A stretch of 61,321 bases of DNA from Ignavibacteria bacterium UBA7675 (GTDB taxonomy: Bacteria; Bacteroidota; Ignavibacteria; Kapaibacteriales; UB7675). Positions 9,801-18,727 of the stretch are shown here, one piece after another. The notes beneath the pieces were generated by a model, which searched no databases, was not told the DNA's origin, and was given only the letters and a program-made list of their open reading frames with translations. How positions within the stretch are numbered: position 1 is the stretch's first letter; each line of letters begins with the position of its first letter. The stretch covers positions 49,809 through 111,129 of the forward strand of contig DLHF01000013.1 in the NCBI GenBank assembly GCA_002483085.1, read 5' to 3'. A program made the position numbers and the translations under genes.

Positions 9801-12273
9801 GGCATCGCTTGCGCTGCCGGTGAAGGAAGAATATCTGCCAAATGTGTATATCAGCGCAACGCTTATCAAACCACTTGGCGACAACACCATACCGCTGACC
9901 GTAGCGCATGGATTTGCTCCACTGCTGGCCGAAGAGCCTTCTACGCTCATGCCCGTAAGTATAAACGCCGTGGCGCGGTCGCGCTCCAAGACGAAGCAGA
10001 AAATTACTGTAAAAACCGGCAAAGCCGATGTCGATGTTACGATTGCAGTGGTCGACGAAGGAATTCTTCAGCTCAAAGATTTTGAGTCGCCAAATCCACA
10101 CGCATTTTTCTTTCGCAAACGCGCTTTGCAGGTAGCGTCGTACAACATTTACCCATTCCTTTTCCCCGAATTGCAACGGCGTTTAGCAAGTCCTGGCGGC
10201 GATGGTTTTGATCTAGATAAACGCGTCAATCCACTTACCAACAGGCGGGTCAATCTCGTGTCGTACTGGAGTGGTATTCTAAAAACCAACAGCAGCGGCG
10301 AAGCTTCAATGACCGTCGACATACCGCAATTCTCCGGCGATCTTCGCATTATGGCCGTAGCGTATCGCGGCAACAAGTTCGGCTCTGCCGACGCGCATAT
10401 CAAAGTAGCCGATCCGCTTGTGGTTAGCACGGCTCTGCCGCGCTTTGTAAGCCCCGGCGATACGGTGACTGTGCCAGTAACGCTCACCAATACCACCGAT
10501 AAACAAGGGCAAGCAACGGCACTTATCAAAACAACTGGCGGGCTGTCGGTGGTTGGGCAGCCAAAGCAATCGACAACACTTGCTCCTAATCGCGAGGGAC
10601 AAGTCGTGTTCCGCATTGCCGCCGGTGCCGATATCGGAACGGGTGATGTCGAGATAGAAGTAAGTGGGCTCAATGGCAATTATACCGACAAAACATCGCT
10701 TACTATTCGCCCAGTGACCTCGCTTCTGAAGACCTCGGGATCGGGCGAAGTGCAGGCGGGTTCCAAGCGCACGCTGCGGATGGCTCACAACTTTATTCCG
10801 TCGAGTGTTGATGGCAGGCTTATTATCGCGCGCACGCCGCTTGCAGAGTTTACCAAAGATGTGCGCTACCTTGTAGAATATCCTCATGGCTGTGTAGAGC
10901 AGACGGTCTCAATAGCCTTTGTGCAGTTGTATCTGCCCGACCTCGCAAAAGCACTCGGTAGCAGGCCCGTGCACTCGTCGGAAGTACGGCTCAATGTGCA
11001 GGAAGCAGCCCGTGCGCTTGCGTCGATGCAGCTTTACAATGGCGCTCTGAGCTACTGGCCCGGAGGTACGGAAGAGAGCTGGTGGGGCTCGGCCTATGCA
11101 GCGCATTTTATGTTTGAAGCGCGTCGTGCAGGCTACGATGTACAAGAGCAGCAGCTCGATAAAGTGCTCGCCTATCTCTCCAAAAAAGTGCGGCAGAGGA
11201 CGCATGAATCCTATCGGTACTACACCGACAACAATACGATGATCACAAAAAAAATTCCGTCGAAGGAAATCTTTTACTCGCTGTATGTGCTGGCGCTTGC
11301 AGGGCGGCACGATATTGCTACGATGAACCACTACAAAATGCGATTGGACTCCATGGCGCTCGATTCGAGATACTTGCTTGCCGGGGCGTATTTGCTTGCT
11401 GGCGATAGAAAAAGCTACACAGCCGTGCTGCCGCGTGCATTTGCAGGAGAGCGCAGCACACGAGCCTTTGGCGGCAGCTTTTACTCCTATGTACGCGACG
11501 AAGCGATTTCGCTCAACGCGCTTATCGAAGGCGATCCGGGCAATCCACAAGTAGCTTCAATGGCAAAGCACTTGGCGCAGCAGCTCCGGCAGGGAGGCCA
11601 GTACGGCACGCAGGAACGTTCGTTTACACTGCTCGCGCTTGGCAAGCTCGCACGCCGTGGAAGCGAAGGCAACGCTACAGCTACAGTGTCGGCTGGCGGT
11701 AAACAGGTAGGTGCTTTTTCGGGCGATGCGCTCGTGCTTGGGTCGGAAGTCATTGGCAAGGACGTTACCATTGATGTCGAAGGCAAGGGCTCGCTGTACT
11801 TCTTTTGGGAAGTGGAGGGCATTAGCTCTACTGGCGACTACGCACAAGAGGATAGCCGCCTTCGCGTGCGCCGTTCGTTCTTGTCGCGTTCCGGTCAGTC
11901 AATTTCGCCGCAGAATGTACGGCAGAACGATTTGGTTGTCGTAAAGCTCACATTGGAATCGGCTGGCGGCGAGCTTGTGCCAAATGTCGTTGTCACCGAT
12001 ATGCTGCCTGCGGGCTTTGAAATTGAAAATCCACGCGTAGCTGCTGTTCCAGAACTCGAATGGATAAAAGATAATGCCGCCGCCGACTACTTCGATATAC
12101 GCGACGACAGGATTAACTACTTTACAACTGCCGACACAAAGGCAAAAAATTTCTACTATCTTGTGCGCGCTGTATCGCGTGGTACATTCCGTCTCGGTCC
12201 TGTCAGCGCCGATGCCATGTACAATGCCGACTACCATTCAGCAAATGGCGGTGGTACAGTGCGCGTAGAGTAA
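6859..12273 (+). CDS. Alpha-2-macroglobulin family lipoprotein (YfhM-like)
   Basis: A giant 1804-residue protein. The N-terminus is a lipoprotein signal (LAMLVAACG), giving a lipid-anchored periplasmic protein. It contains successive macroglobulin beta domains, a segment starting YGERNIYRPGETVHLG (the MG2-like hallmark), and the thioester motif GCVEQ (Cys1345-Gln1348) inside YPHGCVEQTVS, followed by the helical thioester domain and a C-terminal beta domain. Bacterial A2Ms trap proteases with the reactive thioester and are thought to protect a damaged envelope. Consistent with that, pbpC (a repair peptidoglycan synthase) is the second gene downstream, the classical YfhM-PbpC pairing. The start was chosen from the promoter position and lipobox. 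Confidence 0.93.
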   Translation: MRTLRAALLQTVFPLALAMLVAACGLSNDVQVDEKNFDDVVDVRQNLVFKFNKPLMPDSLLNIWDTTAYIAFTPRVAGRFKWTAANELVFSPSDAFRPATDYTGRLTEALAQHAAEKPSVSSDPVQFHTPYLALSDVEVYWTKSKDDGAIGAIANLHFNYKVNAIDVAKLLSIEVDGKQAIYKLQSASVSETVPVFIAGIDQHETGDLPLSVTIGKGLKPVDSERPTSEPLHRETVIPQPGAFAVTNITSDYEGTQGLVYIFTSQSVDDQQNVHNLVSVNPVVPFQIEIIDNGLLLRGDFAPGITYEVVVNRALRGIFGEELGSDVSRYVEFGERAPAIAFTTAKAMYLSTKGSKAIGVNITSVPRIKVTVAKIYENNILAYMRQGGDYDYFYDEATDDYYWLYGFTRWENFGDLVYEREYETRSLPTTNGVSHLALDLPDRSQYKGVYIVKVAATDRQWLQDSRIISVSDIGLIAKATENDVVVFANSIMDVSPIQGVEIKLISSNNQEVLTAKTDGSGVARFENIKATAPQFKVAMITARAGEDFNTMLFEGTRVETSRYDVGGALENPAGYQAFIYGERNIYRPGETVHLGVVLRDQQWKPVAGVPLKLKMLLPNGKVYRTMRLSPDGEGGATADISLPASAVTGTYIAEVYSANDILLNSYSVSVEEFIPDRIRVNVTADREELGVKDSLHITAQAMNLFGPPAAGRNYEMQFLLRRKDLQPKGFEDYTFTVKTQNNVTIDNVVRQGKTNDQGMAWETFGMPAGLDHSGMLLGRVYTTVFDETGRPVNRLKQFDVLTQNVFFGVGRIEKYVNTRQPLSLPLVAVNHKGSPISAKAQVQIVKYNWQNIIERNQDSTFRYVSQKKEQIMVERLVAVNGTSTRFTYTPVASGEYEIRVLEAGTANYVSYGFYAYGWGDTQVSSFEVNTEGQIDIELDKPKYTVGETANILFKTPFAGRLLVTVERNKVYEYFVIETDKKSASLALPVKEEYLPNVYISATLIKPLGDNTIPLTVAHGFAPLLAEEPSTLMPVSINAVARSRSKTKQKITVKTGKADVDVTIAVVDEGILQLKDFESPNPHAFFFRKRALQVASYNIYPFLFPELQRRLASPGGDGFDLDKRVNPLTNRRVNLVSYWSGILKTNSSGEASMTVDIPQFSGDLRIMAVAYRGNKFGSADAHIKVADPLVVSTALPRFVSPGDTVTVPVTLTNTTDKQGQATALIKTTGGLSVVGQPKQSTTLAPNREGQVVFRIAAGADIGTGDVEIEVSGLNGNYTDKTSLTIRPVTSLLKTSGSGEVQAGSKRTLRMAHNFIPSSVDGRLIIARTPLAEFTKDVRYLVEYPHGCVEQTVSIAFVQLYLPDLAKALGSRPVHSSEVRLNVQEAARALASMQLYNGALSYWPGGTEESWWGSAYAAHFMFEARRAGYDVQEQQLDKVLAYLSKKVRQRTHESYRYYTDNNTMITKKIPSKEIFYSLYVLALAGRHDIATMNHYKMRLDSMALDSRYLLAGAYLLAGDRKSYTAVLPRAFAGERSTRAFGGSFYSYVRDEAISLNALIEGDPGNPQVASMAKHLAQQLRQGGQYGTQERSFTLLALGKLARRGSEGNATATVSAGGKQVGAFSGDALVLGSEVIGKDVTIDVEGKGSLYFFWEVEGISSTGDYAQEDSRLRVRRSFLSRSGQSISPQNVRQNDLVVVKLTLESAGGELVPNVVVTDMLPAGFEIENPRVAAVPELEWIKDNAAADYFDIRDDRINYFTTADTKAKNFYYLVRAVSRGTFRLGPVSADAMYNADYHSANGGGTVRVE

Positions 12274-12365
12274 GTGGCTTGGCAGCGTTGTTCTCAACAT
12301 AGCTTGGCGGGCGATGTGTGCCTATGACGGATGGCTGTTCGCTTTCTGTCATAGGCCTGCCGTTC

Positions 12366-12404
12366 CGTCGCTGCACCGCGCAGCACAGCCGCCTCGTGGC
12401 TGTA
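12366..12404 (+). repeat. Left module of a dispersed element
   Basis: TCGCTGCACCGCGCAGCACA followed by GCCGCCTCGTGGCTGT matches the left module of elements B, G and H. Its right module is not adjacent; one is found at 13229-13270, beyond the DUF2569-like gene. Confidence 0.6.
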
Positions 12405-12495
12405 CTGCCTTCTCCGCAGTGGTGAACTCCGGGCAGTTGGTCTCTGAAAGATGTATTTTTCGCGCTTGTATCACAGAAGCACAAAGAGATAGTAT

Positions 12496-13149
12496 ATGGC
12501 ATTACTGAGTTCGTATCTTGTCGACTATATTGAGCAGAACATCCCTGTGTTTTCATCTGCCGATACAGTGAACACCACTGCTTGTGTGGCGGCGCTTGCC
12601 GGTGCTGCTGCCGGGCTTGTTGTCAGTACAGTATTGTTGCGGATGCGGGCATCCTATCGCAACTACGACCCCGATGAGTACGGCGCGGACTGGCGCGGCA
12701 TAAAAAACACACTGCTGATATTTACAGCATTTGTCTTTCTGTTTCCTGTGGCGGAAATAGTGCGTTTATTTGATGAGCGTTACTTGTTTTCGTCGCTTGT
12801 GTGGAGCGCGTTGGCGCAGCAGAGCTCGAAGCTGTACAGCTCGTGGTGGAGCAGTACTATTATTATTTCTTCGGCAGTGCGCGGTTTTGCGCTGGTGCTC
12901 GCCTGTGCCCTTGCTGTGCTAATTCTTTTGCAGCGCCGTAGTGTACGCTGGGCTGTGCCGCTGTACATCGCAGCGGCTCTGATAGCAGGAGCCGTGCAGA
13001 ATTTTCTGTACGTACAGATTTTTGTCGAGGACGGAGAAGCCATCCGGCAGCAACACTTCGACCGCATGGCGGGCTTGCTTACGCTGCTGCTTATTATCGT
13101 GCCGTATATGTGGGTATCAAAACGCATCCACGCTACATTCAGGAATTGA
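12496..13149 (+). CDS. DUF2569-like multi-pass membrane protein
   Basis: A 217-residue protein with four predicted membrane helices (about 30-50, 72-93, 125-146, 152-172) and a last one near 190-206, ending in IVPYMWVSKRIHATFRN. That ending strongly recalls the conserved C-terminus of DUF2569 family proteins (PY..SKRVK.TF). The family has no known function. It lies between the macroglobulin and pbpC genes, all on the same strand, so it may belong to the same envelope-maintenance group. However, halves of a dispersed repeat flank it on both sides (12366-12404 and 13229-13270), so it could have been inserted later. The family assignment is tentative; a real coding sequence is well supported by hydrophobic periodicity. 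Confidence 0.72.
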   Translation: MALLSSYLVDYIEQNIPVFSSADTVNTTACVAALAGAAAGLVVSTVLLRMRASYRNYDPDEYGADWRGIKNTLLIFTAFVFLFPVAEIVRLFDERYLFSSLVWSALAQQSSKLYSSWWSSTIIISSAVRGFALVLACALAVLILLQRRSVRWAVPLYIAAALIAGAVQNFLYVQIFVEDGEAIRQQHFDRMAGLLTLLLIIVPYMWVSKRIHATFRN

Positions 13150-13228
13150 GTATTGGAGCGGTGGGGCAGCCATTGGCAGCGCGGGCACCGAAGCGTGCGC
13201 AGGGCGCAGAAGCGCGAACAGGACGAGG

Positions 13229-13270
13229 CGGACAGTGCGACCGGTGACAGCGAACGACGCAGGAACAACA
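13229..13270 (+). repeat. Dispersed intergenic element, copy C (degenerate right module)
   Basis: GTGCGACCGGTGACAGCGA at 13235-13253 matches the conserved core, but the terminal GTGCCACAA block is lost (AGGAACAACA instead). It lies between the DUF2569-like gene and pbpC. Confidence 0.6.
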
Positions 13271-13298
13271 CGGCAGTGAACAAAGAGCAACAGAACAC

Positions 13299-15656
13299 AT
13301 GGAAGGGTTCGCAACAACAATGCGTAAACGCATCACATTGCTGGGGCAGTGGCTGGCAGAAGAGCGCACTGTAAAGCGTATTGGATGGGCACTGCTCGCT
13401 GCTGCTGTGATCGTGGTAGCTATCGACGCGATATTCCCGCCGCCTACGAATGTGCGGTACTCGCAGATCGTAACAGCGGAGGACGGCACAGTGCTGCACG
13501 CGTTTCTGAGCGCCGACGACAAATGGCGCATGATGACAGAACTCAACGAGATTAGCCCGGCGATGCGCACGGCCATTGTGTACAAAGAGGATCGTTATTT
13601 CTACTACCACTACGGCGTTAATCCCTTTGCGCTTGTGCGTGCTGCCTACAACAATGTTGTGAAAGGAAAGCGAACATCGGGCGCATCTACGATCACCATG
13701 CAAGTAGTACGGCTATTAGAGCCACGCAAGCGCACAATGTGGAGCAAGTGTATTGAGATGTTTCGCGCTTGGCAGATAGAGCACCGCCACAGCAAAGATG
13801 AAATCTTGCAGTTGTATCTGAATCTCGTGCCGTATGGAGGGAACATCGAGGGCGTGAAGTCCGCGTCGATTCTGTACTACGGTCGCCTGCCGAACACGCT
13901 AAGCCTTGCCCAGATTGTAGCGCTGTCGATTATTCCCAACCGGCCTACATCGCTGCGCATCGGCATGAACGACGGCGTACTTGTGCGAGAGCGCAACCGC
14001 TGGCTACAGCGAATGCTACAGGATGGTGTTTTTCCCGAGGTCGATCTTTTGGACGCACTTGCAGAGCCATTGGATGCAACGCGCCAGGCGCCGCCGCGCA
14101 TGGCACCGCACTTTGCATGGAGAATGAAATCCATGTATCCTTCGCGCGAAATTATCCGCACGCGGCTGAAGCCCGATATACAATCGAAAGTAGAGACGCT
14201 GGCGGGCAACTATATACGCCGCTTGCGCGCCAACGACATCAACAATACAGCAATCATTGTAATAGACAACACCACGCGTGGCGTGATAGCGTACCTCGGT
14301 TCACCCGATTTTTTCGACCATGAGCACTCCGGGCAAGTAGACGGAGTGCGCGCTGTGCGCTCGCCGGGCAGCACACTGAAGCCATTGGTGTATGCGCTGG
14401 CAATGGACAGAGGGCAGATCACCCCAAAAACCGTGCTTTCCGACGTGCCCGTAAACTTCGACGGATATTCTCCAGAAAACTTCGACCAGAAATTTCACGG
14501 CGCGGTGACTGTCGAGCGCGCTCTGGCCTACTCGCTGAATATTCCCGCTGTCAACATGCTGCACAATGTAGGTGTGCTGCCGTTTATCGACCGACTAAAG
14601 CAGGCGAACTTCCGGCAGATACGAAAAGACGAGAAGAACCTCGGGCTTTCTACGATTCTCGGTGGCTGCGGCGTGCGATTGGAAGAACTCGCGGGGCTGT
14701 ATGCTTCTTTTGCCGACGGCGGCGAATACGCACCACTGCAATGGCTGCGCGGCGACACTGCGCGCCTACGCACGCGCCTTGTCTCCAAAGCATCGTCATT
14801 TCTCGTTACTGAAATTCTCACCCAGATGGCTCGACCAGACTTCCCGCACAACTACGAAAGCAGCGTGCACATACCACGAGTAGCGTGGAAAACGGGAACA
14901 TCCTACGGGCGGCGCGATGCGTGGAGCGTGGGCTACAACAAGCGCTACACTGTAGCGGTGTGGGTGGGCAACTTCAACGGGCGTGGTGTACCCGAGCTTA
15001 CTGGTGCAAACATCGCGACACCGCTGTTGTTCGACGTGTTCAACAGCATCGACTACAACTCGCAGGGCGACTGGTTTTACCAGCCCGAAGAGCTCGACTT
15101 CCGCCTCGTGTGCGCCGAAACGGGTTTGCCGCCCAACGACTACTGTACCGACCTTGTAAGCGACTACTACCTGCCCACAATTTCTACCACAAAAAAATGC
15201 CAGCACCTCAAAGAAGTGATAGTCTCTGCCGACGAGCGTATTTCCTACTGCCACACATGCGCGCCTGCGGAGGGCTACAAAAAGAAGCTGTACAGAAATC
15301 TTCCTCCTGAGCTTATAGCGCTGTACCGTTCCGAGCACATTGCATTTGAGGACATACCGCAGCACAACCCCGACTGCGTGCGAGTACTGGCCGGTGGTGG
15401 GCCGGTGATTACCTCGCCCACAGCAGGCAAGGAGTACATTCTCGCAGAAGGCGAAGGGCAGGAAATTTTGCTTTCGGCTACTGTCGACAACCAAGTAGAC
15501 ACTGTGTACTGGTTTATAAACGACAAGCTGTACGCCAGAGCGGGAGCCGGTGAGCGAGTCTTTCTCACGCCGCCCGGCAGGGGGCAGGTAAAAATTTCGT
15601 GCAGCGACGACCGGGGGCGCAACAGCGATATCTGGGTAAAAGTGGGGTATGAGTAG
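13299..15656 (+). CDS. pbpC: Penicillin-binding protein 1C (bifunctional peptidoglycan glycosyltransferase/transpeptidase)
   Basis: A 785-residue class A PBP. One N-terminal membrane anchor (about 28-46) is followed by the GT51 glycosyltransferase domain with Glu97 in YKEDRYFYYHYG, GASTITMQ and the LQLYLNLVPYGG motif. The transpeptidase domain has SPGSTLKP (catalytic Ser358, Lys361), the SxN motif YSLN and the KTGTS motif at Lys531. The C-terminal 100 residues form the extra beta domain of the PBP1C subfamily, including ITSPTAGKEYIL. It polymerises and cross-links peptidoglycan at the outer face of the inner membrane. Pairing with the upstream A2M gene is the recognised PbpC-YfhM association. 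Start alternatives are the ATGs at 13299 and 13320. Confidence 0.94.
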   Translation: MEGFATTMRKRITLLGQWLAEERTVKRIGWALLAAAVIVVAIDAIFPPPTNVRYSQIVTAEDGTVLHAFLSADDKWRMMTELNEISPAMRTAIVYKEDRYFYYHYGVNPFALVRAAYNNVVKGKRTSGASTITMQVVRLLEPRKRTMWSKCIEMFRAWQIEHRHSKDEILQLYLNLVPYGGNIEGVKSASILYYGRLPNTLSLAQIVALSIIPNRPTSLRIGMNDGVLVRERNRWLQRMLQDGVFPEVDLLDALAEPLDATRQAPPRMAPHFAWRMKSMYPSREIIRTRLKPDIQSKVETLAGNYIRRLRANDINNTAIIVIDNTTRGVIAYLGSPDFFDHEHSGQVDGVRAVRSPGSTLKPLVYALAMDRGQITPKTVLSDVPVNFDGYSPENFDQKFHGAVTVERALAYSLNIPAVNMLHNVGVLPFIDRLKQANFRQIRKDEKNLGLSTILGGCGVRLEELAGLYASFADGGEYAPLQWLRGDTARLRTRLVSKASSFLVTEILTQMARPDFPHNYESSVHIPRVAWKTGTSYGRRDAWSVGYNKRYTVAVWVGNFNGRGVPELTGANIATPLLFDVFNSIDYNSQGDWFYQPEELDFRLVCAETGLPPNDYCTDLVSDYYLPTISTTKKCQHLKEVIVSADERISYCHTCAPAEGYKKKLYRNLPPELIALYRSEHIAFEDIPQHNPDCVRVLAGGGPVITSPTAGKEYILAEGEGQEILLSATVDNQVDTVYWFINDKLYARAGAGERVFLTPPGRGQVKISCSDDRGRNSDIWVKVGYE

Positions 15657-15791
15657 AGGGAGTAATATAGTGCCTTATAGCGATGCAATGTGGAAAAATA
15701 CTTATTGATTATTACTGTACATAGTACCATCCATCATAGGCGGATGCAACTACTGTTCCTGGTTAGCCTGGCTGCTCAACCTGGTGAAACT

Positions 15792-16985
15792 TCATCTCTC
15801 GATAAGTATTCTTTTGCTTATAGCGCCTTTCAACCCATCAGCCATAATTGTTACCAGATAGGAACCGGTAGACAACCGATCAGTGTTAATCGTGTGTATT
15901 GTTGCCCCGGCAGGTGACACTGCTTCATAAACAACCCGACCGTTCCCATCTATAAGACGGACTGTTTTACTATGCAGAATTAGTTGCTGGCTGCTTACTT
16001 CGACGGCCAGAATTGAAGTATGGAGGGGATTAGGGTAAATACTAAATTCCTCGATACCGGTGGAAAACTCTTCCTCTACCCCTACGGCTGTTTGTTCACA
16101 GCAGTATAGCTTCCGGAAAGCACACAGGTCGTCGTCCCGTAAGGTTCGTTCCTCGCCGGGGTACAGGCCATTACTTCCGCCGCACATCATTGCAACCCCT
16201 GTCTGATCTCCGCATGATTGGCCAAACGCATCTCGTTCCCCTAAATGGCCGATACCGTACCAGTGGCCGGTCTCGTGCATGAGAACACTGGGAAAATGAT
16301 AATACTCGAAGTCGTCACCATCCGCCAGACTGCCGTTGCCGTTTGGTTCCTCTCCACCGTTGTAAAAAAAGCGCGTTGGAAGTTTGGTTACAGGGTCTAA
16401 CTGTATGAACTCAGGTGTCTGGTTAAATATTAGTTCTGAGTTATTACAGTCTACCTTGCAATCTGGTGCGCCGGCTGTGGGCCTTATTTCATTCCAGTTC
16501 ATTGCCAAAACGCCGGTAGGATTATTGACAAAGTCGTGTAATTGTTCCCTTCGTTCCGCCCACCTTGCCCTGATACAACAGTTATCTACATCATCAGTTT
16601 GTGGCGAAGGACAACCGCTTTGTAGCCACCAATCTATAGCTGCTGAAAATATGGCACTCTCAACCCAATCGGGGGCAAAAATTATTGTTGTGTCTTCACC
16701 ACTGATTTGTACGAAAGCATAACCCGGTTTTAGGAGTGTAAAGCTGGCCGGGTCATAGTAGTAACACGTAGGGGGCATACGTTTCCGAAGCGCACGGAGG
16801 CCCGGTTCATGATTGGGATATGCGCTACACTTTGTAAGTTTACGGCCTGTTGCCATATCACAGAAAAGGAAGGGCAGTTCTCTTGTCGCACAATCGTTAT
16901 CGCATTTTATTTTCTGGTTTTCAGTTTGAGCAACAACAGGGCAAGAAAGTAGACATACGAGTAAGGCAAGTACAAAATATCTCAT
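15792..16985 (-). CDS. Secreted matrixin-like zinc metalloprotease with T9SS sorting domain
   Basis: A 397-residue protein starting at an ATG preceded by AGGAGAG. Signal peptide MRYFVLALLVCLLSCPVVAQ. The body is cysteine-rich and contains HETGHWYGIGH (His237, Glu238, His241, His247), the HExxHxxGxxH zinc motif of metzincins, with a downstream Met (GVAMMCGG) that could be the Met-turn. The last 80 residues, from SIYPNP to GAISKRILIER, form a type A C-terminal sorting domain of the type IX secretion system, so the enzyme is probably exported to the cell surface or medium. The gene upstream (25-base gap) encodes another secreted protein and the two probably form an operon. The substrate is unknown. 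Confidence 0.85.
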   Translation of the reverse strand: MRYFVLALLVCLLSCPVVAQTENQKIKCDNDCATRELPFLFCDMATGRKLTKCSAYPNHEPGLRALRKRMPPTCYYYDPASFTLLKPGYAFVQISGEDTTIIFAPDWVESAIFSAAIDWWLQSGCPSPQTDDVDNCCIRARWAERREQLHDFVNNPTGVLAMNWNEIRPTAGAPDCKVDCNNSELIFNQTPEFIQLDPVTKLPTRFFYNGGEEPNGNGSLADGDDFEYYHFPSVLMHETGHWYGIGHLGERDAFGQSCGDQTGVAMMCGGSNGLYPGEERTLRDDDLCAFRKLYCCEQTAVGVEEEFSTGIEEFSIYPNPLHTSILAVEVSSQQLILHSKTVRLIDGNGRVVYEAVSPAGATIHTINTDRLSTGSYLVTIMADGLKGAISKRILIER

Positions 16986-17010
16986 TGGTTCTCTCCTAAT
17001 ATTAATAGTG

Positions 17011-18087
17011 TTAGTATGAACCATTGAGAATTTTATTACGGATTTCCAGATACCGTGTCTTCCAGTCTGCATAATCCATAAGCAGGTTGCTTGACCATAC
17101 CATGTTTACGTCTCGCACCTTTCCATTGATAATGGGCAGAGCATTATAGGAGTAATTGGTAGCCAAATCTAACTCGTAGTAATCTGCTTCGTGATCGAAC
17201 TTTTGGGCGTCATGTATTAGAAAAATGATAGCGTCTTGTCCGGGTTTCATTTCAAATCGGTTCAGCGTCCGCATAAACGCTGAGTCCTGTTTGTCGAAAG
17301 GCCACGGCTCTATTGTCTCACCAGCAGCCATTAATCCAGTACTTCCAGACGGGTCAAAATAATTCTGTTCTCCATATTGGAAATAAATACAGGGATAAGG
17401 GGAAGCATTATCAAGGATCGCATGACCGCTATTGCATGGTGCAGGCTTATACACTTGCCCTTTGAGTGTATCGAGAACCTTTGCGGTTACTCTGTAACGT
17501 TGATGTCCAGTAACAACCTTGTCCGGCATGGAATCTATTTTAACAACCTGTATCCGAAAGATATATTCAGCACCCAAAACAGCCTTTACAGCCTGCTTTT
17601 CCTGTGGCGGGACAAACTGTTCAAACTTTTTCTGAATGGCAGCTTTAGTACTCTGGAAGGACGTTGTGAATGGGTTCTTTCTCAACAACATTATTTGATC
17701 TTGATACTGTCGGAAAATGATGGGATTATAGTCCATCATCCGGTACAAATATTTTGTTGCATACCGTAGAGTATCATTCATCAATGTCCAACTTTTTAGA
17801 AGGTTGGTAACGTTTTTCTGGGGAGCAAACCGGCAGATACTATCCGCGACAATGTAGGAAAACATAATGTCAAACGGCATTCCAGAGGAGAGCGGCGGAA
17901 TATTGCGGATGATGGGGTAGCGTACCTGATACATTGCTGTTGTAGAATCATACCAGTACTTAAACCCCTTAAAAAACTGCTCGTCAAGGACACGTGAACC
18001 AGTTTCATTTTGGGCTGTTACATGAGCCGTAACAAAAAAAAAGCCTGTCATACAGAGTACACAGGCAAGTAATCGTGAAGGCTTCAT
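17011..18087 (-). CDS. Secreted protein of unknown function
   Basis: A 358-residue protein beginning MKPSRLLACVLCMTGFFFVTAHVTAQ, a clear Sec signal peptide, if the ATG at 18087 is used (the frame opens at 18120). No recognised domain. The region around residues 170-290 has segments such as YIFRIQVVKIDS and VLDTLKG, resembling small beta domains that carry a C-terminal DTLKG-type strand. No membrane segment and no sorting domain were seen. It is followed after 25 bases by the T9SS metalloprotease gene, so it may be its chaperone, substrate or inhibitor; that is inference from position only. Both genes are visibly richer in A/T than the neighbouring pbpC gene, hinting at separate ancestry. Confidence 0.7.
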   Translation of the reverse strand: MKPSRLLACVLCMTGFFFVTAHVTAQNETGSRVLDEQFFKGFKYWYDSTTAMYQVRYPIIRNIPPLSSGMPFDIMFSYIVADSICRFAPQKNVTNLLKSWTLMNDTLRYATKYLYRMMDYNPIIFRQYQDQIMLLRKNPFTTSFQSTKAAIQKKFEQFVPPQEKQAVKAVLGAEYIFRIQVVKIDSMPDKVVTGHQRYRVTAKVLDTLKGQVYKPAPCNSGHAILDNASPYPCIYFQYGEQNYFDPSGSTGLMAAGETIEPWPFDKQDSAFMRTLNRFEMKPGQDAIIFLIHDAQKFDHEADYYELDLATNYSYNALPIINGKVRDVNMVWSSNLLMDYADWKTRYLEIRNKILNGSY

Positions 18088-18225
18088 AGCATTAAGGAAT
18101 AAGTGAAATATTGGCACCATTGGGCGCGTGATTTGCAGACTACAACTTCTGCATATTCCCGTACAAAATCAATCGGACAAACACTGATTTGTAATAGTCA
18201 AGACTTGAGCTGACAGTCAGGCGAG

Positions 18226-18727
18226 CTAAGTTGTCAGTTGAGTTGTGAGTCCGCTATGCTTTTGATAGAGTTGATCCAGCATTTTTTCTTTGGCAAGATA
18301 CTTCGAATCCATAAATGTTTGATAGGGTGTTTTACCATAACAATATTTACCTGAATGAGGTCGCTCTTTGTTATACTCTTCTACCCAGAAGTCCAGATCG
18401 TTCTGAAGCTCATCAATGGATTGATAGAGCTTCTTGCGGAACAATGTCTTCAATGGCAAGATAGAGCTCATATTCATGATGCTCACGATTGCCGCAGTAT
18501 TCAGTGTCACGATTAGTAAGAATACGCAGTAAGCGTACATCGTGCTCTTCATAGAACGGGACAACACGGTCATTGAGCAGCTCTGCGGCTATCAGGGCAT
18601 TCTTGCGGTCATAGAGCTTACAGATGGCAACCTTGGTGTAGGTATCGATGATCTCCAGGAGTGCCAACTCTCCACCAGTCTCATACAGTTCCTTAAAACG
18701 ATAGAAGCTGTCGCGGGAGTATTATAG
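18226..18727 (-). pseudogene. Decayed IS481-family transposase
   Basis: Three pieces of one transposase remain in order on the minus strand. The end of the helix-turn-helix part (SRDSFYRFKELYETGGE) is joined directly to the first half of the rve catalytic core (EIIDTYTKVAICKLYDRKN, RLLRILTNRDTEYCG). After a frame change at about 18430-18450 comes the C-terminal EYNKERPHSGKYCYGKTPYQTF. A full-length protein would have about 150 residues between HTH and core and about 40 around the missing catalytic Glu, so two internal deletions are inferred. An in-frame stop precedes the first piece. A 10-base direct repeat GGACAAACAC lies on each side (18175-18184 and 18764-18773), possibly a remnant of insertion. 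Confidence 0.82.

Noticed and set aside
12780..13703. 307-codon minus-strand open frame
   Set aside because: Opposite the DUF2569-like and pbpC genes; no recognisable feature.
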